From Pascua guehoae (lineage: Eukaryota > Basidiomycota > Tremellomycetes > Trichosporonales > Trichosporonaceae): a stretch of DNA of 64,000 bases. The DNA lies in assembly GCA_001600415.1 (NCBI GenBank), contig BCJX01000001.1, positions 1,073,635 through 1,137,634 on the forward strand, read 5' to 3'. This document shows, in pieces, positions 1 through 10,714 of this stretch. Below the pieces are notes generated by a model, which did no database searches, was not told where the DNA came from, and was given only the letters and a program-made list of their open reading frames with translations. A program made the translations under genes and the position numbers. How positions within the stretch are numbered: position 1 is the stretch's first letter; every line of letters begins with the position of its first letter.

Positions 1-971
1 GTCCTCCCAAGCTCTCCATACCGTCGTCCCAGTCCTTGCCCGATGGGAGGGTTACCACTTTCCAGCTCATCGAGAGGCTGGGAAGGGGCGCATTGTGGGA
101 TGTCTACTTGGCCCGCACCGATGAAGCGACAGAAACATTTGTGGTGAAGATTACGGATCTGCTCACGTTTCCCATTCGGCGACAGCGCGCGAGTGACGAA
201 AGTGGCGAGGACGGCAACCGTGACGAGGACGAAGGACTGGAAGAGGTCATCGAGGATGTGGACGAGGGCCAGCGTCCTGGCTCTGAGCGTAACGGGCATC
301 GGGATAGGCAGGATGGTCGCGAACCCAACGACTCTGGCGATGGTGAAGGCTCGGATGAAGACGACGACGATGGTGAAGACTTGGACGAAGATGACAACGA
401 TGAAGACTCGGTTGAAGACCGCGACTCCGACGAAGATGACGACATTTCCGGTGGATACACGCAGCGTCAAGCTCGCTGCGCCATTGCCACCGAGGCATTG
501 GCTTACACCACAGCCCTCAAAGATCTGCAAGGCAAGGTCGTACCCCCCTTTTATGGTGTATTCGCAGCGACACAACCGCGCCGACGCAAGCAGCTCTGTT
601 GTATGGTTCTTGGGGATGCTGGGCGCCTTCTCGGCCTGGTCCAAAAGTTTGACAAGGACAACCAGTAGGTTCTATTGCGCACTGCGCGTGCCAACAGTTT
701 CCCCAGAGCGACCATCGTCGGAATGTATCGCAGCCTCCATACTGCAGGTGTGCTCCACCAAGATATCGAGTGGCGACATATCCGGTGGCGCCAAGATACG
801 CTCATGCTTATCGACTTCGAACGGTCGCAGTTCAAGTGGGAGGCGCCCACCGATGAGGCGTGGGAGAGGGCTGTGGAAGAAGAGCGTCGCCAGGTGGGCG
901 TGCTGATTGATGGGATCAACGATTACTGTCAACGGCAGCTCAGGATTATTGGCGAGCTGAGATGGGGATAA
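1..971 (+). CDS. Kinase-like domain protein, 5' partial
   Basis: The reading frame is open from the left edge, so the true start lies outside the window. Two exons (to 664, and 707-971) are joined by a 42-nt intron that removes an in-frame TAG. The second exon carries a kinase-type catalytic loop, HQDIEWRH, followed 14 residues later by LIDFERS. This resembles the HxD and DFG motifs of fungal kinase-like proteins, but the metal-binding Asn of the loop is His and DFG is DFE, so activity is doubtful. The N-terminal part has a glycine-loop-like stretch (ERLGRGALWDVY) and a VVKI segment that could hold the ATP-binding Lys. About 80 residues between the two halves are almost pure Asp/Glu/Gly, encoded by GAN-type repeats. 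I infer a kinase or pseudokinase; substrate unknown. Confidence 0.6.
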
Positions 972-3098
972 CGTCTGCAGCTGAGTTGTACAGTGTATGA
1001 GTGTAGCATGCCAAGCAGTCACATTGTCGTGTGGCTGGCAGTAGCGACCTGCCATACTGTCGCTGCAGCATAGTTTGCGTTCTCTTTGTGTTGTTGTCCC
1101 CCCCAACACTGTTGACCTCAGATCATGCAGTACACCCTCAGAGCGAGTTGCCCGTTACCCACAGCCGACGAGGATGAACAACTGTTGTAGGTCTCTAGGC
1201 TCCAGGCAGGAGTGGTCGCACGTACGTTCGCTCGAGCCGCCGTGCGCTTCTATTTATCTCGCGCCTGCACTGCGATCCATGCATAGCTCTACGGCTTATC
1301 CCAATAGACACTGTGGGCAGCAACACCGGCCTGAGGTCTGTATGTATGGCACTCACCACTCTCGGTGTAACGCGGCCAGGGCAATTCATACCTGGCCTCC
1401 TCGGCTACACATACGTCCCATTCTTTCTCAACAATCAACCATCATGCGAGGTGGGCTCCATCGTAATCTCCCATCCTCTCGCTACCAGTACGCGTCCTGA
1501 TCTATACCCCTGGGCAACCACAGATTCGGAACTTATCCCCACAGACGTAGCTGGTTTCTTAAAAAGAAACCTCGAATTTAATAGGAGTAATTCTATACCT
1601 AGAGTAGTTCTGCTATTTGTTGATACTAGCGGGAGTGTGAAAGTGCAAGGCGAATGAGTGCACCAAATCCGCTGTCGATGCCCATGAGTAATATCATCTA
1701 CGGCACATCGGCAAGTTACTATATCACCTGTCGTCGCAAATGCATTCGTTATCGTGACCCTACTGCAAAGAGAGTAGTGAATGCTGCCGTGGACACTGCT
1801 ATGGTCCCCGACCCTAAGCGTCCATGGCGCACATGGCCCATTCATTTATGTTTGCACACCCCAAGGTCGCATCCCGTCGAATGGGCAGAGGCGCTGTCCC
1901 CGTTTTACGACATGGCGGCGTATTCGTCATCCGCGATTTAAGCCTTACCCACTGTAGTACCATGCCCGCTTCACCGTACGTATTTGTTGACGGCACAGCG
2001 TATCCCCACGTTCCCCTAGAGATTCAACACACGTCTGGGGCACGGGACAAAGCTGCAGATTTCGTTGAGGCGGGACCACGAGGCACATTTCCTCCCGTTT
2101 GTCACGCTAACGCTTCCTCTCACCGCACTGCGTGTCCAATGCTGGTACTTGCATTTGGCTTCACTCCAAAGAGTTTGGGGCTGAAGTCTCAATGATTACG
2201 CTCTGTCCTAGCTTTGGGCGGCTGTCGACAAGGTTGACCCGGCTGGTGTCAAGGCACATCCGCAACTTTGGCCGAGAATAGAATTCGCGCGTAAAGTATG
2301 CGCGTGCCACTGTGAACGGCATTGTGGAGATTGGCATCCTCGTTCGCCTCACACGCGGCGCTTCCGCAGCGACTTGCCGCGGATCAACGTTGTTCAACGT
2401 GGATGCGTGGGGGGCAACACCGATACCAAGAGAGGGAGGGGGGGGGGGGGGTGCGGTGCGCAGTGCATTGCAACGTCGCGCGTGGTTGCCCACTCTCAGC
2501 GTCTTGTCGCTGAACATGGTCTCGTCGAATGCCATACCTCTTCCCCATACGCGACCGGAAAGGATCGAGACTGCCACATTGCGCTCGGTGGCGCGTGATG
2601 CTGAGCATGGACACTCTCTACATCAATCCGATGGTACGAGTGGGAAGCAGTGCATCACGGTAAGCATATCGTGCTCAATGGCTCTCGAGACAAGAGTGGG
2701 AGACACAGTCCCTGCATTGTCCTGCATTTCCTCTACGAAACTCTGTGTGCGTGCGGGCAGTCTCAATACTTTCCGGTTGCGCCTCTACAAACGAGAAGGG
2801 GTCGCAGATGCCGAGGCGTGCATATTTGACTAGCTGCAGAGCTGGCAAAGGCGGGTCTCACCCATTTCGACACCTTCTGGACCGGATGATTTTATCCTGC
2901 TACCCGCTCACAACTCACCGAGACCTGATTGTGGGGACAGCTTCGCCCGCGTGGGATTCTGTGTAGTTCCAGAGGGCGACCCTTCGTCTCCACACCCAGT
3001 TTGTTGGTGTGCTTCGCTCCACTTTCACTTTGCCATTCACAAATGACCTTGCACATCCAAATCACCCCAGCAAGATTGTAGTGCAGCAAAAACATAGT
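972..3098. other. Intergenic, no gene recognised
   Basis: Short open frames occur on both strands, but none shows a family signature, a consistent exon chain or a codon bias like the neighbours. A locally AT-rich patch lies near 1540-1640 and a G run near 2440-2450. I see nothing else here. Confidence 0.5.
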
Positions 3099-3182
3099 CT
3101 CTCTGTCGGAGAGTCGAACTCCGCTCTCCCGCGAACACGATAAGTGACAAGCGAGCATACTAAACCGATATACGAACAGAGA
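3099..3182 (-). tRNA. trnD-GUC: tRNA-Asp (anticodon GTC), with 11-nt intron
   Basis: Read on the minus strand, the 84-nt gene folds as a full cloverleaf. The acceptor stem is TCTCTGT with ACAGAGA (7 pairs), the D stem GTAT/GTAT contains G-T pairs, and the anticodon stem is CTCGC/GCGGG. The loop is TTGTCAC with anticodon GTC, and the T arm is CGGAG-TTCGACT-CTCCG. An 11-nt intron (3134-3144) sits one base 3' of the anticodon, the canonical position for nuclear tRNA introns. A run of five T follows the gene on the minus strand and would serve as the Pol III terminator. The internal A box and B box are intact, so the gene looks functional. Confidence 0.9.
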
Positions 3183-5190
3183 TGTTCTTTTACAGAGGGA
3201 GGAGGTAAGGGCCACTCCGATTACCAGCCCACCTCGTCTCCAAAATCGCACAACAGGCCGACAGCTGACCATGAGCTGGTCAACAATAGTGTCGGAGTTG
3301 TTTGTTCTGGTGTAACAGTAAGCGATAGCGCGTACCTCTCACGTCATGCTCAGCAGACGGCAGGGACTACGCACACTGATAGTGAGGCTGGTACATCATC
3401 ACACATTTCGCTCATCACTCGTTTGCCCCTCCTCACAACTCTTGCCTAGCGTGTTCACCTTTGTTTTACCCATATCCTTGCCTCACACTGGGCTGGTTGA
3501 GTCTTGGGCTCGCCGAATACAAACGTTATTCGCCTGCTGACGCCCTTACGACGTTCTTGGGTGTTGCGGCGACGCTGCCATCACCCCCATGGGTGACTCA
3601 GCCTTCAAAAGAACGTACAGAGGCAGTGCTCCTACTCTCCTGGTCAAGGTACCTTGGTGCTCAGCCGGAGCGCTCTCTCGCTTGTGCGGATCATGGTACT
3701 CACCTCCGCACTCCCTAGACGCCATTGCGCCAAGTCCCAAAGTTTCAAGGTTGGTTGCAAACCAGCACTGAATTTTGATCTGACTGCGCCCCGCTCCAGG
3801 CCCAGAAGGTAACACCTGATCATCTGTCTCTCGTTATCCCACTCTTTTTTTTCGACATTAGGTTCTACTGATCTACTGCAGGTGTATCGATCGCGCATGT
3901 TTAGTCAGCGCTGTTAGTCTGGCCGATCTAGACACAGCTCCGACCACCAAGCTGCAAGCGTGTGGGCGATGGACATCTTCCTCTTGGTGTCTGTATTCGG
4001 AAGTGTCATTCGGAAATGGCCAGGTTGTCAACTGAAGGACGACGCGGTGCAGGTTTCAGATCCCAATACCTCAGCTTTGTCAACACCGTACAGTGTTGTT
4101 AAGAGTACCAAGTAGGCAGAGAAGAGCTGAAGAGCCGAAAGCCGAAGAGCTGAAGACCCGAGGAGCCGAAGAGCCTGCCCTCACCGCCCTGTCTGGCAAC
4201 GCGGTCATAGCCGGACCTGGGCCCGTTGTAGCGAGTTTGAACATCGACGGTCACAATCATGCGACCAGGTGACGCCTGTATGCTCCTGGAACTCGTAGGA
4301 GACGTAGCCAGCCAGCAATGTACATTGGTGGCCGACGTCCGAAGATTCAAGACAATGTTGCTGATGAACTGGCTGTGGTGACCAAGCATGAGGTATGACG
4401 TACCAAAGTGCCACACCGGAATCAAATGGTTGGGTCGGCCCTTTCGGCTTTGGGTGGCGATGGGAGGCACGCTCAGCACTGGGCGGTATGTCACCACCAG
4501 AACCCACCACCACAGCCTAGAGCCTAGAGTACCATGCAAAGCTTGTGGCTGTCAGCATGCCACGACAACGGTGCTTTTTGCTCGCCATTAAGTCTGGCAG
4601 CACTCGTTGTTCGACTCGTAGTTTGGTCACGTAGACTGTCTTGCACGCCACAAGCGCCTATTCCGAGACCCGAATCGGAAGACATCGCCGCCGCCTGTTG
4701 ATTCTGTTGAATCACCGTTTAGCCGTTATACCCAGCCCCGTCTAGTCACCACCGTCACTCCCCAAGGGTTGTGAACTGCGAATTCCGAGTCGGGCCAATC
4801 AGGAGGCTAGCAATTGATTGCCACCGAATTGGTCCGCCAAAAGACGACGGAACCAACTCGTCGTAATTCCAATCCCCCTTGGGCCCTCCCCCCTTTCTGC
4901 CCCCTTCCTCTCCTCTCGGCCCCAGCCTTGCCGCCACCTCTGCACCGCACCACCACCACCACCATACTAGTGCTTACTACGTCTCCTCGATCTCACTCCA
5001 CCACTCTTGATCATTCCTCCATTCCTCCATCCCTCCATCCACCACAGCATCGTCCTCCACGGCCCCCATCGGTACACCTTTGACTCTCTCTACACGGACA
5101 CTGTCCCTTCGTCTCTTAGAGAACCCCACTCGGCCTAGCGAACACTTGAACAAGCCCACTCTTCCTTGCCCATCTGTACATCGCGCAACA
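3183..5190. other. Intergenic, upstream of ISA1
   Basis: No coding exon could be supported. The stretch holds a short GAAGAGC-type tandem repeat at 4118-4174, a small perfect hairpin at 4081-4098, and a pyrimidine-rich zone at about 4868-5050 that is probably the promoter and 5' leader of the ISA1 gene. Confidence 0.5.
4118..4174. repeat. Imperfect short tandem repeat (GAAGAGCYGA-like)
   Basis: About five degenerate copies of a 9-12-base unit of the form GAAGAGCCGA lie head to tail. No function is visible. Confidence 0.55.
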
Positions 5191-5964
5191 ATGTCCCCGA
5201 TGTCGGCACTCCGCTCCTCCCTTCGCCCCGTTGTGCAGCTCTCTCGCGCACTCCCGGCCTCGTCCTCGCGCCCACTCGTGCGCGCGACATCAACATTGCC
5301 CAAGCTGGCCGAGCACGCCAACATCCGCGCTAGCAGCAGCTCAATCCCACCCCCGTCGGTTGTCGCACCAACACTTGGCTCTGCACCAGCTGCTGCCAAG
5401 CCTGCGACCGCGAGCACGAGCACGACCGCCCCTGCGAGCCCAGTAGCGGACAAGAAGCCCAGGCCTCGCCGCCAGATCAAGGCCAAGAAGGCCGCCCTCA
5501 CCATGGTAAGTTCCCCCGCTGCCTGTGTACACCGCACTGTACCTTGGGAGACGCTTCTGGACCTCTCGGCTGACTCGTTCCAGACACCCGAGGCTGTCAC
5601 CCGCCTCAAGGCATTGTACAACAACCCCACCGAGCCCAAGCTCTTGCGCATCGGCGTCAAGACACGCGGATGTGCAGGGATGGCGTACCACCTCGACTAT
5701 GTTGACCCTCCCGGGGGCAAGTTTGACGAGGTTGTCGAGCAGGACGGTGTCAAGGTTCTCATCGACTCGAAGGCGCTCTTCTCCATCATCGGCAGCCAAA
5801 TGGACTGGCGTGATAACCGCCTCTCGGCCGGATTCGTGTTTGAGAACCCGAACATTGTCGACACATGCGGTTGTGGCGAGAGTTGTAAGTTGGGCTGGCT
5901 TTTAAGCCATTCGACAAGAGTAAAAGGGCAAGAGCTGACACGCCCAGTCAACATCCGCTTCTAG
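5191..5964 (+). CDS. ISA1: Mitochondrial iron-sulfur cluster assembly protein ISA1 (A-type carrier)
   Basis: Exons are 5191-5505, 5584-5884 and 5948-5964, giving 210 residues. The introns are 78 and 63 nt with standard GTAAG/CAG ends. Residues 1-40 are Ser/Arg/Leu-rich and lack acidic residues, a typical mitochondrial presequence; an Ala/Thr/Pro linker follows. From residue 105 the A-type domain contains the three invariant cysteines: Cys135 in TRGCAGMAY, and Cys200 and Cys202 in the terminal CGCGESF signature. The last intron interrupts the Ser-Phe of that signature, and splicing restores it exactly, which supports the model. In yeast, Isa1 works with Isa2 and Iba57 in the matrix to mature [4Fe-4S] proteins such as aconitase and lipoate synthase. 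The start is the first of two in-frame ATGs; 5200 is an alternative that would lose three residues. Confidence 0.93.
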   Translation: MSPMSALRSSLRPVVQLSRALPASSSRPLVRATSTLPKLAEHANIRASSSSIPPPSVVAPTLGSAPAAAKPATASTSTTAPASPVADKKPRPRRQIKAKKAALTMVSSPAACVHRTVPWETLLDLSADSFQTPEAVTRLKALYNNPTEPKLLRIGVKTRGCAGMAYHLDYVDPPGGKFDEVVEQDGVKVLIDSKALFSIIGSQMDWRDNRLSAGFVFENPNIVDTCGCGESCKLGWLLSHSTRVKGQELTRPVNIRF

Positions 5965-7052
5965 ACTGGCTTGCAAGGGCCATCACAACGCCACTCGTCA
6001 CGTACCCATACCATTCCCATTTCTCATTTACTGGCATCAGGACATGTAACAGCTGCGCATTGTCATTTGGGCTGCCTGTATACTACTACTCACGCCAGCG
6101 CCAGAGGCACATGGAACAGGGCAGCCTCGTGGTATCAGAATACACGCCACGGCCGCTTGCGTCAGGCGCATCAGGGCCTGCTGGCAACCCGTGTACTACC
6201 CCCCCTTTACTGAACACGCCAAGACGTGGCCGACCTTCTTGCCCCTTTCGCTATCATGTCCGCTCGTGCCGAGCGCCGTCGAGCCGGCGCCGGCTGTGGT
6301 GATGACGTACGATGTGCCTCACGCTACGCCATCGCCTGCGATCACTGACCTTGATTTGCCCCTATCTGCTCCGTGTTCCACCTCTTGTCCGGCTGGGCAG
6401 CGAGTGTCCAAGCGTCGTGCGCCACCCCGTGCGTGGCTTCGGGCATCACTCGATGGCGACCATCCCCACCGGAAGGAGGGCACGCGCCGCCCGCTGTGAC
6501 CCGCGGCTTAGCTCCGGGTTGTGGTGCGCTTGATACGCTGGTACCACCACCATGGCAGGCTGCAGGCGATCGACAGAGCGCTTCGGATACACAGGTACAG
6601 GTACAGGTACGCGAACCACACCCACTACCTCGGATAAAGTTTGTTATCGGTGGGCTCATCCCATGCGTTTTTGGGTGTTGCGGCAAGCCGTGCGAGCCAC
6701 GCCAGACACGCGCAGTCTACTGACTTTGTAATGTAAGGTGCGCGGGTCACTATTCGTCATGCGCAGCCTGGTGGGAGTGCGGCGTTTACCGCATTGGTTG
6801 CTGCGGCGCGTGGTGGGCGGGCGTCCCTTTGTTGTCTTGTCGGTGCTGACTACCGACTACCCCTTGTCCGTCACAGTTTGTTTTTGGCTTTTGATGGATG
6901 TTTTTACAAATGACCCTCCTCTCGCCGAGTCTGGCAGCTTCGCAGCCACCCTCACGCATCACGCATGCGCCATCCTTCAAGAGCACAAATACCAACTCAC
7001 GCGCGCCGCTGCTCGCCAGCTGGGGGCAACACACACACGCATACCCTCACAC

Positions 7053-7054
<2 letters not shown>

Positions 7055-7118
<64 letters not shown>
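7055..7118. repeat. (CA)n microsatellite
   Basis: An uninterrupted CA dinucleotide run of about 64 bases, flanked by shorter CA-rich pieces (7028-7052). Expected to be length-polymorphic. Confidence 0.95.
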
Positions 7119-7121
<3 letters not shown>

Positions 7122-8436
7122 GCACAACAAGGAATACCAAACACAATCCTATTCATTTCCACACACACGTCACAGACACGCCACGCCACACCCCCACAAC
7201 ACCACGGGCAACTGTCACCGTCACGCGACACACCTGTGCCACACACGACTAGCTTGTTGCTAACCACGTTCTGTGGGGATCGACCGGATCGAGAGCGCGT
7301 GTCACGAGTCAATCGCTGGCGCACTTGAAAGCAGATCTGGCACTGCCTTTTCTGTCGCTTTTCCTGCAACGATCCTGCAACTCGTGTGAATTCAGACGAC
7401 GTACGCGACGCACGCGACGTGTACACAGTTGTGCACACACGGTGCGCACACGCCGCCGCACACGCCGCACACGCCGCCGTTCCCTGCGCGTGGCGGCAAC
7501 GCCACCAAACTTGGTCATCATCGGTTTCGCCCGACCTTTGGCACGCGCCGCCTCCCCCCCTCCCGCTGTCCCCCGCGCCCCCGAGGCCGAAGGCTTGGCT
7601 TTTGTCTCTGTCTGTCTCCTCCTTGTGTCCTGCTTCTTGTGCTTCCTTTCGAGTTCCCACTGGCCACTGACCTGCGTGCCTTTTGGCTTCCCGGCGGCAG
7701 GGGCGTCTCTGTTTCCTCTCTTCCCCCCCTTCCCCCCCTTTCCCCCTTTGGGTGGCCTTCCTTGGCCCCCCGATCCCCCCCACAAGGCTTTTCCCTTGGG
7801 CACGGTCTGTCGCTTGCCCCATCCTTGGAACCCACACCCCCTCTACCCACACCCCCCAACCAACATCCACACCCTGCACATCCGGCACCTGGCACCTGAG
7901 AGGCTTGCAAGCGGCTTGTCTCCCAACCGTTGAAAACGTACCAACAGAGCAATTGAGCGAGCGACGCGACCTTCCCCCCCGCCCCACCCCACCCAGCCCC
8001 GCAACAAGTGACAAGGTGACGAGTGACGAGTGACTCAAGTGGCTCCGAGTGACTCAAGTGACGGTGATTCGGTGACACTGCCGCTCGCTGTCCAGCTGCT
8101 CTCGTCTCGTCCGACAGCCCTCCCCCGGCAAACCCACCACGATCTGCGGTCGCGTCCTTTGGCATCCCCCCTTGCGTCATTGCCTCGTTTGCCACAAAAC
8201 GCGTCCTAGCAACAGCCTTCCGATCTCCCTTCTACCACCTTACACCCCTGCATCCCTTTCACCCCCCGTCTTTCACCCTTGTCCACATCGTCGCGAGCCA
8301 AGCGACCATCCGCATCTACTCTTCTCTGCAGCCGCTCGCTCGCTCGTTCTCAACGACACGCAGATTCACAGATCTACAGAAACGCTCTAAAGCGAGTCCA
8401 GACCCATCAAACCCCCTTCCCCNCCCCGGCATCTTT

Positions 8437-8455
8437 CCCCCCCCCCCCCCCCCCC
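8437..8455. repeat. Poly-C run (19 bases) in a 5' leader
   Basis: A 19-base C homopolymer lies 16 bases before the proposed start codon at 8471. An ambiguous base (N) at 8423 sits in the adjoining C-rich tract, so the exact sequence here is unreliable. Confidence 0.85.
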
Positions 8456-8470
8456 TTCTGTGCGGTCGAC

Positions 8471-9667
8471 ATGGATGTAGACCAAGCCACAGTGACAAGC
8501 AACCCGCTGCCGGCGGCCCTCCAACACACCACGTGCGTACCTCTTCCGACCCTCTCCGTCGACCACCCCCGTCTTGCTCCGTCTCGCTTCTCGCCTCGCT
8601 CCGTCTCGCCCCCCACACGGCACCCCGCATGCCGTCGCACCCGCGCACCCGCCGATGCGGGGGAGGTCACTGCCTCTAGTGGGATCGACGGGATCGGCAA
8701 GGGCCAAGGGGCCGATGCAAAAGCCGCGCGAGCGCTAACACCAAGCAGGACCCAAACAACAACGAGCACGTGCGATCCATCGGCGGCGACGACGCTCAGC
8801 GTGGGCATGCGCATGTCCGCCGTGCTGAGCCTCGAACCGTCTCCGATGCCGGCCGATGCGGACATGGACGTTGATCGCCCCATGCGTCCCCGGCCTCATA
8901 CGCGCCGCACAGTCAGTGCAGTCGACCCAGGCGGATACAGGCGCGACTCTGTGTCTCGACCACCACCCCGTGACTCTGGCCCGTCCACAGCGTCGGCCTC
9001 AACTTCAACGTCCTCTTCGCCATCTTCGTCGGCGACCGCGTCGCCATCCGCATCGTCCAAGCGTGCCCGCGGCAAGGCACACGACGTACCCCCGCACGGA
9101 TGCAGTGAATGCGGATACGCACCGCCTACCGCAGGCAGCAATGGCGTCACAAACCACGACGCAGTCTTGTCGGTCATGGCGCCGTGTGGTGGGGGACTCT
9201 GCACGTCTGCCCTCGCGATGAAGGACACACACGCGCGCAGCCTCCATGCAAAGTGCTACAAGCAGGAGCACCTAGCAGACAAGTTCTACTCGCAGCTCAA
9301 GGGCCTCCAGGAACGTTCTGCACACGACAAGCAGTACTACCACAACATGTCGGCCACGTACGGCGCCAAGATCAAGGAGCTCGAGGACCAACTTGCATCG
9401 TACGACGACCAGGCTGCCAAAGTCAAGGCGCTCGAGGAAGCAAAGTCGCAACTCGAACATCAGGCCGCCCACATGGCAACTCTGCTCGAGGCCGCCGGCA
9501 TCCCCTTTTCCCCAGTGCCGCGCCGTATCGCCCACTCGTCGTCGTCTACCACCTATGCCGCCGCCGCCAACGGTCTGCGCGTCGTCCTTCCGCCCATGCT
9601 CACGCCCGCCGCGTCGCCCCCGATGCCTGGCATGCCCGGGATGCCTGGCGCCAGTACGAGTGTGTAA
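8471..9667 (+). CDS. Hypothetical coiled-coil protein with a Cys-rich segment
   Basis: I do not recognise the family. Read without introns, the protein has 398 residues: a Pro/Ser/Arg-rich, probably disordered first half, a long Ser/Ala/Thr tract, then a segment with CSECGY and several more Cys and His. A heptad-like coiled coil of about 90 residues follows (KIKELEDQLASYDDQAAKVK and neighbours), and the end is Pro/Met-rich with GMPGMPG repeats. A plausible 216-nt intron (8533-8748, GTGCGT donor, CTAAC branch, CAG acceptor) is in phase, so both 398- and 326-residue products are possible. The ATG was chosen because it is the first in frame after the poly-C leader. The cysteines could bind zinc ahead of the coil; this is inference only. 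Confidence 0.6.
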   Translation: MDVDQATVTSNPLPAALQHTTCVPLPTLSVDHPRLAPSRFSPRSVSPPTRHPACRRTRAPADAGEVTASSGIDGIGKGQGADAKAARALTPSRTQTTTSTCDPSAATTLSVGMRMSAVLSLEPSPMPADADMDVDRPMRPRPHTRRTVSAVDPGGYRRDSVSRPPPRDSGPSTASASTSTSSSPSSSATASPSASSKRARGKAHDVPPHGCSECGYAPPTAGSNGVTNHDAVLSVMAPCGGGLCTSALAMKDTHARSLHAKCYKQEHLADKFYSQLKGLQERSAHDKQYYHNMSATYGAKIKELEDQLASYDDQAAKVKALEEAKSQLEHQAAHMATLLEAAGIPFSPVPRRIAHSSSSTTYAAAANGLRVVLPPMLTPAASPPMPGMPGMPGASTSV

Positions 9668-10714
9668 CTCGTCACTCCTTCGTGTGGTGTGCGCCACTCG
9701 AGTTTACCCACGTCCACGTGACGTCGGCGGAAGCGTGGCGAGCACGGCGCGCACGGCGGCGCCCGGGCGGGAACTGAGTGGCTTTGAGGCGGCAGGTACG
9801 AGGTGGACACGATGACGACGACGACGAGTGTCTTTTTTTTTTCGCGCAGTGTGACGCGAAAGGCATGGAAGCATGGCAGTGCGCCACCACAGGGTGAAAC
9901 ACCTCGAGGCGCTGGGGCATGGCAGCTGGGGCAAAAGAGAATAAAACAAAACAAGACACAAGCGGTAGCACACCAGTTGTACCGCCAAGCTTTTGCAGTG
10001 AGGGGGAGGACAGAGGGCGGCACGACATGTGCACGAGATGGAGAGAGGACCGTGCAGCCCGACGGTCACGATCGAGTCGTGCATGGTGCAGGGCAGGCCA
10101 TTCAGCATCACACATCACGCTTTACGTAGTTGTCTCGTCTACAAGTTAGTACTCGTTGTTGATAATGCGTTGTTTTATTTTCTATGGACTGCGCTTTGTG
10201 TTGTTCCGAGTGGGGGTGCGTGTGCAGAGTGCGTCTGCGGAGTGCGCGTGCGGAGTGCATGTGCGGAGTGCATGTGCGCAATGGAGCTTGGCATGGGGCG
10301 GGGACCGTGATAGCAGGTGTGGGACTGTGCAGGTACGACATGGAGGATATCGTCTCGGACGAGGATGCAAGGCCACTCTTGTGCCACTGCGCCACAGTAT
10401 GAGCGCAACGAGAAGCAAGGAGGACAAGCCAATCGGTACAAGGCCAGATCAAATCGTCAAAAGGCCAAGAGAGATCAGACATCGAGTACATCGATCATCG
10501 ATCATGAACACCACGTGGCATTGTGGAGACCCCACGAGCCAGTCCCAACGTGCCAACCCCACTAACCCCGAAAATGCCGCCTGCCTGGGCTGGGTGGCCG
10601 GGCAGGGCCGCAGGCAGCCACTCAGACCGAGGCCATCTCACCGCTCGCCATCATGGCTCCTCTTGTCGCCGTCGCCGATCACGCCACACGCCCACACCCC
10701 CGCCCCCTCCCGCA
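9668..10714. other. Intergenic, includes a 12-base tandem repeat
   Basis: No gene is supported. At about 10214-10280 a 12-base unit (GTGCGGAGTGCA-like) is repeated five to six times with small changes. The right end is the presumed promoter of the NDUFA12 gene. Confidence 0.5.

Larger units (their letters stand above)
5965..8470. other. Intergenic, simple repeats and pyrimidine-rich leader
   Basis: No supported gene. The interval holds a long CA dinucleotide array, a CGCACACGCCGC-type repeat near 7430-7470 and a C/T-rich region from about 7530 to 8470. Long open frames on both strands here come from the repeats and base skew, not from coding. The last few hundred bases are probably the promoter and 5' leader of the next gene. 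Confidence 0.5.

Noticed and set aside
1540..1640. AT-rich patch considered as a mitochondrial insertion
   Set aside because: Too short and without a recognisable mitochondrial gene; could not be supported by eye.
6977..8038. Minus-strand open frame of 353 codons
   Set aside because: It is the reverse of a CA microsatellite and a C/T-rich leader; the translation is Cys/Val repeats and Arg/Gly low complexity with no domain.
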